From Aphelocoma coerulescens (lineage: Eukaryota > Chordata > Aves > Passeriformes > Corvidae): a DNA stretch of 64,000 nt. The notes beneath the pieces were generated by a model. That model was not told where the DNA came from. It did not search any database and was given only the letters and a program-made list of their open reading frames with translations. Shown here one piece after another: positions 41,903-54,282 of this stretch; position 1 is the stretch's first letter, and each line of letters starts with the position of its first letter. The DNA lies in assembly GCF_041296385.1 (NCBI RefSeq), contig NC_091013.1:67487563-67551562 (forward strand), given 5' to 3'. Made by a program: the position numbers and the translations under genes.

Positions 41903-42580
41903 TGGAGGGGTTTGCAGCCACTGGGAGCTGGCAGAAGGGGGTTTTACCCCTCGTGTGCCGACACAAAGAAGCCCGGAGGTCAACGCTGAAACCCCTCTGG
42001 AAGGCGGCACTCGGCGCCCAGCACACAATGAAAAGGGACAGAGCTCCTCACCCAAAGGGGCTGCATCCTTCTGTCACTGCTAAGCAGGCACGCAGGCAAA
42101 GAAGTAAAGAGAGGGGACTCTCTGTATGTGTTCCACGCAGGTTTATTCCCAAGAAATCACAGGGACGAAGAGGCCAATTGGTGGGAGGGTCCAGAGATCT
42201 TAAACTGGGTACAGAATAGGTGAAAGGGATCTTAGCCAATGGGATAGAGACAAGCAGGTGGGATTGACAGGAAGGGAACCAATGGGAACAACACATAGGA
42301 GGGACTCGGGGAAGGATCCAATGGGCCGTCGAGGAACAAAGAATTTTCTAGAACTAATACATATTAAAGAAGGAAAATGAATATACATAACTGTATACAT
42401 AAAACAGGAAGACAAAATATTAACCAATCAGGGGAAAACTTGCAAAAGACAGAATAAGGGAATCATGGGTTCTCACCATGGCTGAAAGTCACATGCTAAA
42501 CTTGGGTTGCTGACCACCACAGCTGGTTGTCTGAGTTCTCCTCAAAAGAGAGAGTAGTTGTAGCTACCTGCACTGCTACA
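41903..42580 (-). mobile_element. solo LTR of an ERVK-like endogenous retrovirus
   Basis: A 678-bp solo long terminal repeat, oriented on the minus strand. On its own strand it starts TGTAGC and ends CCTCCA, so it has the canonical TG...CA ends, and it is flanked by perfect 6-bp repeats (CCCAAC). Internal layout is that of an LTR: several ATTGG boxes in the U3 part (plus-strand CCAAT at 42174, 42236, 42279, 42318 and 42424), a TATA-like TTTAAG at 42204-42199, and an AATAAA polyadenylation signal at 42147-42142. A CpG-containing R-U5 part of about 240 bp follows. No gag, pol or env sequence remains on either side, so it arose by recombination between two LTRs. The intact target duplication and ends suggest moderate age. 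The ORFs inside it are spurious. Confidence 0.88.
42142..42147 (-). terminator. LTR polyadenylation signal AATAAA
   Basis: On the minus strand this reads AATAAA and lies about 240 bp before the downstream end of the solo LTR, as expected for the U3/R boundary region. It could end antisense transcripts that read into the element. Confidence 0.6.
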
Positions 42581-42586
42581 CCCAAC
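42581..42586. repeat. target site duplication, right copy (CCCAAC)
   Basis: Identical to 41897-41902 and directly adjacent to the other end of the solo LTR. Confidence 0.85.
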
Positions 42587-43344
42587 CACGGGTGGGGGAT
42601 TTATCTCAGCTGCCTTTAACTGTCTACATGCCAGTTGCCCAAGCTGAGTTAGTTATCTAGGCTATGTCTTTAGTCACTGTAGAGAGAAAGAAGGATCTTT
42701 AAAGGGCAATTAATTAAAGGTGTGTTTAGAGGTTTCATTTGCCAAGGTGCTGACTACAATGACAAACCTGGTTTATATAGTTTCTGCTCCTGAATAATAG
42801 ATTCCCATCCCTTTGGATGTACTGGTACAGCTGATGCTGGGACCATTCTAGAAAAGGCAAATGGAGTGGGTTTTTTTTCATTTTTAACCTCACAACAGAC
42901 TGTTGTGAAAATTAAGGATATGGTTTTGCAAGGCTGCTGAGCTGATTTAATGGCCGATTGACCCTGAAAGGTGAAGGTCTGGGTCATCTTCTGTGCCTCT
43001 CTGACAGAATGGTCTGGTCCTCCCTTACATGTCCAGCTGTGCGTTTCCATCCCCTCTGTGTCAGCACAAAGCTCCTATACTTGCATGATGAACTTGCCAG
43101 GGAAACTATCAAATAGAATACGGGCACTACCAAGCATAATAATTTCTTTAGATACATTATGACCTTGATTTTGTTGTTGTTGTTGCACCCATCAGAATGG
43201 TGGCACTGGTGGTCACAGAAGAGAATGTGGATGAGGTTGGGCCAGACGACTTGGTAGGTAGTGTGTGTTTTCATGGATACAAAATGACTCATGGATCCAG
43301 ACCCTTCATAGTCACTAGATGGGAGTTAAGGTTATGTCATGCTT
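42587..43344. other. unique spacer between the solo LTR and a CR1 copy
   Basis: No gene or repeat family was recognised. Overlapping minus-strand frames of about 100 codons (42754-43050 and 42984-43292) have no recognisable motif and no retroviral signature. Confidence 0.5.
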
Positions 43345-43482
43345 TAAAGCAGGTTGCCCAAGACTGTACCCAGATATTCCAAACCTGACTGGACACTGTC
43401 CTGGACAACTTGGTCTAGCTGGCCCTTATTCAGCAATAATTTCAAGAGGTGCCTTCCAACATCAACACTACAATTATTCCTT
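43345..43482 (+). mobile_element. CR1 LINE 3' region
   Basis: A 5'-truncated CR1 copy. Landmarks in family order are 'aagcaggttgccca' at 43347-43360, 'gactggacactgtcctgg' at 43387-43404, 'caacttggtctagctggccc' at 43406-43425, then 'aagaggtgccttccaac' at 43444-43460. The tail repeat is decayed. This matches CR1 subfamilies whose 3' ends carry the 'ctagctggccctg' block, and so differs from the subfamily of the copy ending at 28085. Confidence 0.88.
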
Positions 43483-46400
43483 GATTAGCCACTGCCCCAC
43501 CTAAAGGCTCTTTTTACACTTGTCAGATCAGTTGTTTAAATCAGAATTAAAAGCATGGTCCCATAAATAGCTGCAGTGGAAGGATTGAGAAGTGGCAAAC
43601 TGGACCACAAAAGTGTGAAAAATTGACTTGAGGGTGGTAGGAAATGGAAATCCTACAAACAATTTCTGCTGCTGCAGTCAGCATCTAGTTAAGCAGCTTT
43701 TATAATAGTCTGAAGAAATTTTGTTCACTCCAGGCACCTCTTTCACCTCACTGATTGAAGGGGGAGGATTGATGAGTAGCTTAGATTGAGTGGCTAACTT
43801 TCAGATGACTAAAGTTTGTCAAGATGAGTGTTACTATAAGCTGCTACTTGTCAGTGCCACTTGAGACCCAGAATGCAGCTGTTGTGAAGGATTGACTAGA
43901 ATAGCCTCAGAGGGCTCAGGAAAAGCCTTCCTAATATGGTAAAATAATTTCATTCCTGGGCTTGTTTTTTTTTGATGTTAATGCAATGCTTGGAAAACTC
44001 AGCTGATCACTTCACTTTCCTGATTTCCTGTCTCAAACTGATTTAAGTGGGGACTCCACTAGGACATTAGAAATGATGTCGTAATTTGGTGTGCTCAGAG
44101 CCTCTTTACTTATTTAAAAAGAATTAAGGCAATGAGTGAGCCATCCATTATTTATTGGTAGCTCTTATGAAAGCACTATGGTAGATGCTGTTGCAAACAG
44201 ACATAACATGTGATTGAGAAATTAAAGCCTGTGGCTGACAGTTTCTGCAAATTGTTTCAAACAGTCTTTCAAAGGGAAAATTTCCCAGGCTTTGACAGCT
44301 TTGAAAGGATTGCTTTGGAAACTCTTTTTGAGTTGTAAGAAATGGTGTTTTTAGATGGCACCAAAAAGCCACATAAATTCCTCTCCATCCTAAGATGCCC
44401 CAATGTTGTACATCCTTCTTGAATGAGGAAGGCCAGAAGGTAGCTAACCCACCTGGTACATAACCTAGCTTTCATGGAGCCTTTAGGGATGAACTGTGTC
44501 CCTGATTCAGCAGCTAGGAAAGAGCAGGACCTAGAGCCTTACCTTCTACCACCTTCACGACTTGCTGATCACCAGGTACTTCCTGAAAGCAGAACCACCT
44601 TAGAGAGGCTGCAGATGTGGTGAGTCACAGTGAAGAAGGGATCCAAGAAGAGGTACCCTTTCCTTATCTATATTCAGAGGTCTCAATCCCAACTTTTCTT
44701 GCCTTCTTGCCATACCAGAGGTTTATTAGAATCTGACCCATGTGTTGCTGTCTAATGAGATAAACATACTCATAAATTACCTTCTTATACTTTGTAAGCT
44801 TCATATCAGAGGGAGGTGGAATGTATCATGTACTTATGAGATGGAGTCAAACTGATAACCAGTGGCCCTAGAAACAAGTAACTAGCTAAGTTACAAAAAT
44901 ACTTAGGCTAAAATATTAGGCTGGGGACTCATTATCCTAGCTTTGAATGCTTGCAGCATTATGATTGTGTCTGAAATAGATGTCTACATACACTTTATAC
45001 TCTAGAAGAAGAAAAAGGTGCTTCTGGGCTCTGATTCATCTGGCTGATTTTAATCATCTTGCTTTGGTGCAGAAACTCCAGTTTGTGCACCAAAAAGTTT
45101 CTGTCAGTTGTCTGCAAAGGAAGACAGGTGAGCCATATCCAGATGAAACTGAGTCCTCTCTCAGTGTACAGGAACTGCAGCATACGTGCATGTGTAGTCT
45201 ACCTTTCTGTGTGTCTGTGTGAAAAGCCTTCCATAAAAATCAGATCATTGCAGCACAGCATATGTAATAAAAACTTGCATTCAGCTGGATTTCAGGAAAT
45301 GAGAAAATCAGTGTGTGGCTAGGGGAAGAACATAAAGGAGACTTTGCTGGTTTAATAGCACCAAGACTAAATATAACTGCTGGACTGTTCTTTAGACTCC
45401 TGGAAAACAAGTCCAGTCTGTTGTTCCTATGAGCATTTCACTAAAAAATGCAAACCCCTTGCCAGGTGAGATATTTGCTTTTATGTTTCTGCACAATGTG
45501 GAGCCATTCAAACTCATATTCTTGTCTGCTATTTGTATAAGTTGCAACACTTTCCACTTTTTCTAAGTATCTTACCAATGTGCAGAAGGGTCGGTACATG
45601 CAGCCTAGAGCCAACTGAAGAGTCTCCATCTGTATTTGGAAATCACAAAACTGCTGTGTCTCTACATAATTAGTTCAAGCACTGTGCCAGACTAATAGGA
45701 CTACATAGCTTCCAGATTGTATCTGACTGGCTTGGAGACATCAGAAATTTAAGCATGTACTCTGTTGGACTGAGGAATGTCTGAGTGCTATCAAACACTT
45801 CTTCTTTTTTTTTTTTTTTGTGTGTGTTTTTGAGTGTTGTGTAAAAGAACTAAATGAAAACAGTCATTAGAGTGATGAGGTCTGCTTGCTTTCTCTGTAA
45901 CTAGTCATGGCCCAGCACTGAAGTCCTAACAAAGAACTGAATTCCTCAGAGGAGATTTGAATTTTCTGTGTTCTTTCCTGCTGTAAATATCACTAACTCG
46001 ATTTCATGCAGGTAGTCTTCATTGTTATGCAGCCTTGGTATCTGACTAAAACTGGAAACTTCTAGTAAACAGGAAATCAAAGGACATAAACCCGAGGTAC
46101 CTTTTTAGTTTCTGTGTGATTTTGAAGGCCCAGTTGTTCCGCACCAGTGCTGGAAATGCTTCAGTTTGTCTTAATATATATCAGTACAAAAACAATCGAT
46201 CTCAGAAAGTATCTAGTTTTCCTTGGCAGAAAAAATAAAATGAACTGTTATGGGATTTTTTAATATTGGTTTTGGTTTTTTTCTACTTTCACAAAACCTG
46301 GACTTTTTTTATCCATAACAAACAAATGCATATGTTTAGTATTTCTCCATATACTTTCATGGTGGAAGCTCAAGGGGATCCTTATTTCCTAACTTTTCCC

Positions 46401-49400
46401 ATGAAAGAGGAGCTGATGTCCAAAAAAACACCCCAATCTGAGACTCCCAATCTGAACTGTGAAGAGTTCCTTGGACCTTCCTGAAGTTTTTCCTATAAGA
46501 AACATTTTAAAAATGATGAATCCGGAAATTATGCAAAGAGAGCAGTTAGTGAGTAGTCGCTGAGGAGGTCTCTTGACCTGGTGCCTCTCTTCTCTTTTCT
46601 ACCTTTGTATGGATATCATCTGTAGTCTTGTCAGCATGCCTCCATGACTTTCAGCAGCATCCCCCAGAAAGAGTAATTATTGTATTTAGGCACCTGGGAA
46701 GCCATTTGCTTCTGCCCTGAATGAGCAGTAAAGAATCTCATGTTACTGGCCAGTAGACTTGAAGGCTTCTTCACCTTTTCCCAGTCTTGACTGTCTACCA
46801 GATCTGTAAAGGGAGGGGACATATTTTATTCTGTCTTCATAACCTGCAGGAGGAAAATGAGGTGCAGAGGAGTTTCTTAATCCCTTCCAAGAGCTTGTGT
46901 TCCAAGCTGTAGTCTCTGCCAGTGCATATATATTTTAATTCATTTGTAAAAGGTCATTTCTACTAATGAACTTCCTCAGAAATTTCCCTCTTGCTTTACG
47001 GTGTAGGCCCATGAGATTAAAATCCTTGTGCATGGCATGAAAGATGGGACCTGCTTTAATTGTAATGTGGTGTTTGCTGACCATTAAATAAAGATGAAAT
47101 AAATTGTCCATTTCCTGTCTCCAAGTCTGGTTGGTTGAGCATATTACTCATCTGGGAAGAGTGCACTGTATTGCCAAGGCTGAGAGCACATACATTTATC
47201 ATTAGTATCAGCACAGGGATGAGTTGCTTTCCTGTAGCCTTGTCTTTTGCTTGTGGGATTAACTTGTTTCCAACATTGCAAATTCAATGTTATGGAACAA
47301 TTCCATACTCAGTTGTTCAAGATCTGAATACGGTTTTCCGTCAAATAGAATGTAAGTTCCTGTCCTGAGTAGTACATTTTCGAGATTTTACAGTTGTTAT
47401 TTACTATGAAAATGGTGTATCAAGCCTAAATATAGGGGAAGACAAGGTTTTTTCACTATGGAAGTAGATACATGCTCTTTTTGCTCTCTTCCATTGGCTC
47501 TGTTTTGTTTGCCAGTGAGAATATTTCCTCTGCAGAGTTTATGGACTCAGGCACCTTCAATCCAAAATCTGACATTGCCTTAAACTCTAAATCAAAGGCA
47601 TCTGGTATTTGGAGGTGTGGAGTCTTTTTAATCTCCTCTGATCCTTGCCCCTACTGCAAAGTGAAGTCTCTTCATTTGGATGTCAAATACGGACTGAAAT
47701 GCATTATATTGTCAACGCTTTGGCTTTTAGTGGTGATCAGTTTGTTATCTGCAATGACAGGATGGAGAGATGGGACAAAGGAGTGATGCAAATGAAAGTG
47801 ATCAATTATTCTGCCTTGTCTGCTATGGAGTCATGATGCAGGCTTTGCTTTGTTCAGAGCCTAAGAAGATTCCATGGAGACTTCTTAAAAGTGAGGTATG
47901 GGCAGGTGCACATGGAAGGGAGTGAGATCTTCACTACAGTCTTCAGGCATTGGGGTCAGAACTTGCCATCTGACTTCCAGCTGGAGCTCCTGCAGAAGCC
48001 ATGTTCCAAAGACATTGGTGGCTTTGATCCACGTGCCCTTACCAGCCATCCTACTGTGAATCCATGGCAGCCAGAGGTCATTTTTAGCCTTGTATCTCCA
48101 AAGAGGCTCTTGGGGAGCAAGTTGCCTTTCTCTCAGCTGCTGCAAAGAAGAGGACTTGTGTCTTCTAGGTGCTTGTACCCATCTGCTATGGGTTCCACAC
48201 TTCCCAGCACCTCCTGGTTTCTCTTTGACAGAGGAGAGGGTAGTCCCTTTGAGGCAGTGATGCTTTTATTCTCAGTCTCACAGAGTACAGAGCAAGCTGC
48301 TGGTGACACAGGAGAGGAAACCCATCTTCAAAGAGAGAAGGGAATGCAGAGGCTGCCTTGAGTCTGAATGGCCTCCCACCAATTATCACACCACTGGACG
48401 ATGAATATTACACTTATTTCTGTGTAACAAAGGATACAAATTCTTACTGCTTATGGGGAGAAGGTTGGAGGCAGCTCCAGGACACTGTGTGAAAGGAAAT
48501 AAAAAACCAGTTGTAAATTATTACAACCCAAAGAAAAAAAAACCCCAGACCATTGTCTTTTATTACAGTGCTAAATCAATGAGAAAGAACATAGGTGATT
48601 TGTCAAGGTGGAATCCACATTCCTTACAACATCCAAATTTGCTTTCATTAGAATGTCAGTATTCTGATCAAATGATTTTGCTTTTACTAATAAGGCTTTA
48701 TGCAAATGAACCCCCCAAAGCGCTAGTTCCTGCTCACAAGAAATCCTATCTGTATGGAAGTGGAGTAGTTGTGTAACTCTCCTTCTCAAGGTGAACACAA
48801 TTAAATGTAAAAATCCTAACAGACCCAGTATCTCTTTATATAGCCACAGTGATAATTGATAATACTTAATGCTCTGACAGACTTTCATCCCTGTTGTTGA
48901 AAGACAGCACTAAGGCAAACACAGTCATACATAACTGATCACAAACAGCAAAAAGAAAGCTGAACTAAGTTATTCAACAAAAGCTTTGTCCACCATCAAG
49001 GGATGGGCAATTCTAAGCATAGAAAAAACAGTTTTTAAATATTTCAATGTCAGCTGCATAATCAGTATTTTTCATATATTGTCTATCATATTTTATTGCA
49101 CTTTCTGTTTTTGTTAATTGTCATCTCTCCATAATACTTTGGAACACCTTCAGCAGATGCTCATGCATTCATAAGGAAGATTGCTTCAATGATTCCACCT
49201 GCATGGATGAAGAGGAGAGGGGGGCAATGTGTAGTTAGCAATGGGAATATCTTTGTAGTTGAGTAAATTTTTTGGGAAGAGAAAGAAAAGATTTCATGGA
49301 AGATGTCATGTTGCTTGGTTATGAAGCATGTTGAAATGTAATATAGGTATAATGTAGTATAATGCTGGATGGGTGGTAGACAAGTGTGCAGAGGGCATGG

Positions 49401-49909
49401 TCTGGGTGGTTGGGTGTCTGGAGGAGAGACAGATCAGCTGCACCACAGAGGTAACCCAGAAGGTGCTGAGCCTGAAGAAGTATTAAGGCTTCCTGGAGGT
49501 CTCTTCAGAGCTTTACTGAGTATACCACATCCACTGGAAGAACCAAAGGCCTGTAGGGAAAGGTTACCAGAAAGCTCATTGGAGCTAAGAGGGAGATGGA
49601 TTAAACATCTGCAAGAGCGGGGTATATTGGTTTTTCATTAAAAATAGTTGACTGTTGAGGTCCTAGAAGCATAGTTACAATGCAGGGGCTGGGATAACTC
49701 AGTCCAGATTTTGTGTGGGAGCAAGACTACAGGCCCTCACTTAGACTGTGGTTTCCACAGGTTGTGGATATTGTGTTTTATATTGGTTCTCTTTCCCCTC
49801 CTTCCCTAAAAAGATGGACTAGAAGGAGAAAAAAAAAGTAAAGTTTAAAAAAAGTTGCAATATGTGCTAAAATTTACTGAATAGCTTCTACACAAGGGCT
49901 AAGTAGGTA
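43483..49909. other. unique sequence, no gene recognised
   Basis: No gene, RNA gene or clear transposon was recognised. It contains a run of 15 T followed by a short GT stretch near 45805-45827. A 156-codon frame at 47891-48361 is contradicted by equally open minus-strand frames and has no domain. Confidence 0.5.
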
Positions 49910-50120
49910 GGACTTTTCAGCCTGGGAAAGACGTTACTGAAAAGGTTATGTGAAAGACTTAACAAAAAAAGTGAAAGAAGTAAAAGTGAATAAAAGACTC
50001 TCCTATTCATTAGAAAAACTGAAGCGCATCAAACGGTATTAGCAGGCAGTGAGTTCAAAACAAACAAAAGGAGGTGTTTCTTAAGCCAGGTAGTGAGAAA
50101 CGTGCATAGCATTGCTTAAA
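49910..50120 (+). mobile_element. ancient CR1/L3-like LINE fragment
   Basis: A degraded copy of the C-terminal reverse-transcriptase region of an old CR1/L3-type element. The recognisable anchors are 'ttttcagcctgggaaagac' at 49914-49932, 'ctattcattag' near 50003, and 'agttcaaaacaaacaaaag' with 'aggtgtttctt' at 50052-50083. The family encodes a conserved peptide there (roughly FKTNKRRCFL). The frame is disrupted by indels, and the 3' end cannot be followed beyond about 50120. Confidence 0.75.
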
Positions 50121-52690
50121 ATGCTGAACTGTCTCTTTTATGAAAGTAATTCTTGGCAGGAAAATTCCCCAAGGCCTGTTGAGTATAAGGGCATTGCCTC
50201 TGGCTTGGAAAAGTCCTTGAGCTGTAGAGTCTGCAAAGCTGGAGGAATGATCCAGAGAAGGGTCTGTAACAGACTTGCTCTGTTCTTCTTCAGATGGCCA
50301 GATAGGAAGCTAGGGGGGTCTTTGATGTGACCCAATAAATCCCTAATTTTGGTTTTGAAGTCCAGGAAGAGCCTGTATCCTGCTGCATCTGTTTCAAAGA
50401 CCCATCTGTAGGAGGATCATCTTGAAACCTTTTCAAATATCTTCCTGTTCTTCCACATGCACGTTGCTGCTTGCTGGTTTAACCATATGGATTGCACACT
50501 GCTGTGGCTGTGGCCTGGGAGACTGGTGAGCACAAAAGAACAAAATCCAGTGCTTTTAAAGTATGTTTGCAGTGCATTTTAAAGCACCTTTTTTTCTTTA
50601 CTGTGTCTTTTTTTTTTCTCCCAATCAACAAACCCACAGCCTTACACTGGTGAGCTAAGTGCACTGGGTTTAATTGTCTGGTTTTGTGCTAGGGGAAGCC
50701 ATGGAAAGGTAGAGATAGCATAAACTGCCACGGGAAATTCTTGGGTCCAGTGTTTTCCAGAGAGTGTTGCAAGGACTGTCAGCCCCTGATATGAAGATAG
50801 CTACTTCAGAGCTGCTCTAATTTATGCTGATCTTTCTACAGGCTTTGGAAAACAAGTAACAGGAGAGCAGCACACTCCAATTATACCCTTGATACACTCC
50901 TTATCCTGAGGACCATAAGCGTGACAGCCTTTATTCTCTTTGCTCCTTCTGTCTGCTCCTTAAGAAGGCAAAACAAAAGGGAGAGAGGGAGGAAGAGAGG
51001 GGAATCCTACATAGGTAGCAAAAGGGTGATTTCTCCTGGTTTTAAAAACCTTTGGGATTATTCTTTCTTCTCGGATTTTCATAATTATAAAAACGCAGCA
51101 TCTTACTGGTTACCAAAGCTCACTTACTTTGTAAGAGTAGGATGAAATTTCTAGTCTAATGGAGAATCAAGCCTGGTAGACTGCTACAGGCAAATTGATC
51201 AAGGAGATTTCCAGAGCTGCTTTGTCTTTGTCACTTGGAATTCCTCCATTCTCATTGTCATCAATTCATCCTCTACATCCCACATCCTCTTTTCTATTTC
51301 ACATCAGCAAAATGAACAAAACATACCATTCTTACAAAAATAAGATATCAACTGGGCACTGATTGATGTGTGATTTCCCTCCTCACCACCTTCTCTGTCA
51401 TTCTCAGAAATGTTTATGCTTTCATTTCTCTCCAGCCTTCCAGGAGCAGCCACTAAAGCATTTGATTTTAAATGATGAGTCTGTAGCTGGGAGGGCAAGA
51501 GGGTGGTCTTCTAAGCATGGCTGGGAGTTATTAGTCCCGGTTAATTACTAGGGGAATTTATGTGGTGAGCATCAATCAAGGCTTAGACACATCAGATTCT
51601 GCTGTATAAACTGGCCTGTGCCCAAACTGCATAAAATGGCTTTTGTCTTAATACTATTACCATGATTTGCTAGCTGAATGTATTGCTCAAACATATTCTG
51701 AAAATGGGAAACTCTGGCTAAAACCATCAAACATCCCAGGACTGTGAATGTCAGTCTGCATATCAAATGGAATAAACTTGGACTGCCTGGGGTGAATGAT
51801 AAATTATAACAATTTGGCACTGATGGGGTAAGGTCTAGCAATGGATTATAACATGTTGCCTTTGCTTAGGGTTACTGAATAATGCCAAGGAATTATGGAG
51901 TGCATGAGCCAGTTTTGCTAGTGGGAGTGAGGCAATGTTCTAGACAAAAGCAGGTTTGTAGCACTGGTATTTCCTTTATCAAACCAGAAGCTCTTCTAAC
52001 TTCTTGTGAACAACTGAATATCCCTTGGGTCTGACTTCTTGGGAAGGCCATATTTGTCAAATAAAAGTGATCTTGTGGTTCATGGTAAGAAATAGTGTTC
52101 TTAACTTTTCCATACAGGATACAAAAGAACCAGAGGCAAAGAGCACTGCAAAAAAAAAAAAAATAGAAAAAAAATTAAAAATGCAAGCTGGCCTCATTAT
52201 GCCCTGTCATTTCTCTTGTCTCCCAGTTCACCATAAGAAGCAGCATCCAGATTTCACAGCTTTCCTCTTGGGCTCTGTGGAAAGCATCTTGTTTGGCCCA
52301 AGCTTAGGAGAGGGGTAAAGAGACAGTAGGTTGGCTCTCAATGCATCCTAGGTTCATAGGGATGAGAACAGAGAAGGATGTGTGGGATGTGGGCTGGACT
52401 TCCTTCCTTATTTCTTTAAGCACCTGCCTGGGTGTGATGGCATTGAATGCCTGTCCCCACTGAGGCCACCACAGCCAGGACGCTGGGCCAGGTGGGATTG
52501 CAGGTGTGCTTCAGCCCTCTGGTCATGTGCTCATTGAACTGGGTGCAAACCTTGGCTGAAGGAATGCCTCTGGAATCTGAAATTAAGATAAATTAATTTA
52601 ATGACAACCAAAAGCTCTTTGTGAAACTCAGTGACCTGCAGGTTAACAGTTACAGTGGCCAAATGTATTTTAAGAAAAAGTCCGAAGAAA
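50121..52690. other. unique sequence, no gene recognised
   Basis: No gene recognised. A 14-base A run lies at 52150-52163, followed by a second A-rich stretch. It might mark the tail of an old retrocopy, but nothing upstream is recognisable as one. Confidence 0.5.
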
Positions 52691-52701
52691 ATCACTCAGA
52701 C

Positions 52702-52708
52702 TATAAAA
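52702..52708 (+). promoter_or_regulatory. TATA-like box next to the CpG island
   Basis: TATAAAA on the plus strand, about 130 bp before the CpG-dense core. It could be a core promoter element for transcription into the island, but single TATA-like strings are common in AT-rich DNA. Confidence 0.2.
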
Positions 52709-52794
52709 AGTTACACAAACTCACCCTTTACTTCATAAACCCACACTGTTTAAACCGGTTACAGCACTTTCATGACCACAATATGCAGAGTGCA

Positions 52795-53140
52795 GAGTCG
52801 TGGGCTGCTGGCAAAGTCCTGTGACACACACACAGCACCCGCGAGCTGCAGCAGCGATTGCTCCCTGCCCCAGTGTGCCCGGGCGAGGCGACCAAGCCGC
52901 TGCGTTTGGGCTGCCTGGCACTCGAGGAGCCGCGGTCAACAGCCCACGCTCCGACAGCTCCGCGTCCCGCCTGCCGGCAGCGCAGAGCGGAAAACCCGCT
53001 AAATGCCTGCCTGGTTCAACCGGCTTCTGCTATTAACATTCCTCCGCCGTAAGCCCCGGCAAGTGCCACGTAGCTGGGGGTGGGTGGGAAGAGGGGAGGG
53101 GGAAGCCGAGGCGTTACTCCTGTGATGGGACAGCAGTGCG
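52795..53140. promoter_or_regulatory. CpG island, probable orphan promoter
   Basis: This is the only CpG island in the window. By eye about 25 CpG dinucleotides fall within roughly 235 bp (52838-53072), while neighbouring kilobases have almost none. The composition is GC-rich without resembling either LTR here or a CR1. CpG islands in vertebrates usually mark promoters that are unmethylated in the germ line. On the plus strand a consensus donor (GTAAGC) begins at 53049; on the minus strand a stronger one (GTGAGT) runs 52724-52719, so a first exon could leave in either direction. A (CTG)7 run lies just beyond. No conserved protein is recognisable in the frames here, so it could drive a non-coding RNA or a 5' untranslated exon of a gene lying outside the window. 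Confidence 0.6.
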
Positions 53141-53155
53141 TGGTGGCAGGGACAT

Positions 53156-53176
53156 CTGCTGCTGCTGCTGCTGCTG
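53156..53176. repeat. (CTG)7 trinucleotide run
   Basis: Seven perfect CTG units at the edge of the CpG island. On the minus strand it is read as a run of serines in one open frame, which inflates ORF length there. Confidence 0.9.
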
Positions 53177-53816
53177 GTAGGGGACAGAGCAAGGGCAAGA
53201 GTAGGAAATCGGGCACAGGAGGAAAGCAGAGAAGAGGGAAAGCTAGGGATATACAGTCCACGGGTAGCTTGTGTATTTTCTGTTACCACCAGATACTGAT
53301 CATAAGGATCAAGCACTGTACCACACCCCGGTGCTGCAGCCTGAGGAAGACCAGTGAGAAGGGCTAAAGGCTTTTGAAACAGCCCCATAAGGGGCACCAC
53401 AGGGTGCTTGGGGAGGCACATGCACAGGGCCAGCAGGGGCTTCCTCCCCCTGATGCTGATTCTCCTGTCTCTACTTTGTATTTCTTCCAAAGGGAAACAA
53501 TAGCCAAGATTTTAAAATGCTTCAAAAAAAGACTTAAAAACAATTTCGTGTTGTGGTTTTTGTTTGTTTGTTTTAACTGGAGATTGTGAATGTTATAAGG
53601 AGAAATAACTAGGGCTGTGAACTTGAAAGAAGGTGGGGAATTTAGGGAGCCAGCTCTTGACGGCTTTACCATTTGGAACTTCTTGTGAAAATTTCAGCTT
53701 CTATGGTGAAAAATCTGGTTATGGCCATAGCTGGGCAGTGAACTGAGTTTGGGTAGATATGCAATGCGGAGATGGACCAAGGTCAGTGTTACTCCCTAGA
53801 AACTTTATAAACCCCG
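53177..53816. other. spacer between CpG island and LTR, no gene recognised
   Basis: Moderately GC-rich on the side nearest the island, becoming AT-rich. Overlapping open frames on both strands (up to 163 codons on the minus strand, reaching back into the island) have no recognisable domain. Confidence 0.5.
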
Positions 53817-54282
53817 TGTATTGGGTTTGCATGGCTGTGTTTTGGTATCAGGGAGCTACAAGAGTGGCTTCTATGAGAAGCTGTCAGAAGCTTCCTCCAT
53901 GTCTGGCAGAGCCAAGGTCAGCTGGCTTCAAGGACCTGCTGCTGGTCATAGCTGAGGCCATGAGGAATGGTGGTAAACCCTCTCTGATAATGTATTTGAA
54001 AAGGAAAACCCAAAGTTATTGAGCAGGTGTAATTGCAGCCAAAGAGCAGAGTAAGAATATGTGAGAGGACCAGCTCTGCAGATACCAAGGTCTGTGGAGA
54101 AGGAGAGGCAGGAGGTGCTCCAAGCTCTGGAGCTGGAATTCCTGCCTGTGGTGCAGACCACAGAGAGGCAGCTGTGCCCCTTCAGCCCATGGAGGACCAC
54201 GGGGATGCAGAAATCCATCTGCAGCCTGTGGAGGAAACCCACACTGGGGCAGGTGGATGTCTGAGAGGAGGCTGTAACCCCA

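Noticed and set aside
41811..42296. Overlapping frames of 60-121 codons on both strands
   Set aside because: Mostly inside the ERVK-like solo LTR; they do not resemble gag, pol or env and no internal retroviral region is present.
47891..48361. 156-codon plus-strand frame
   Set aside because: Minus-strand frames over the same interval are also open and no domain is visible.
52999..53490. 163-codon minus-strand frame with a serine run
   Set aside because: The serine run is the (CTG)7 repeat read in antisense; the remainder is unrecognisable, and GC-rich DNA of the CpG island lowers stop frequency.
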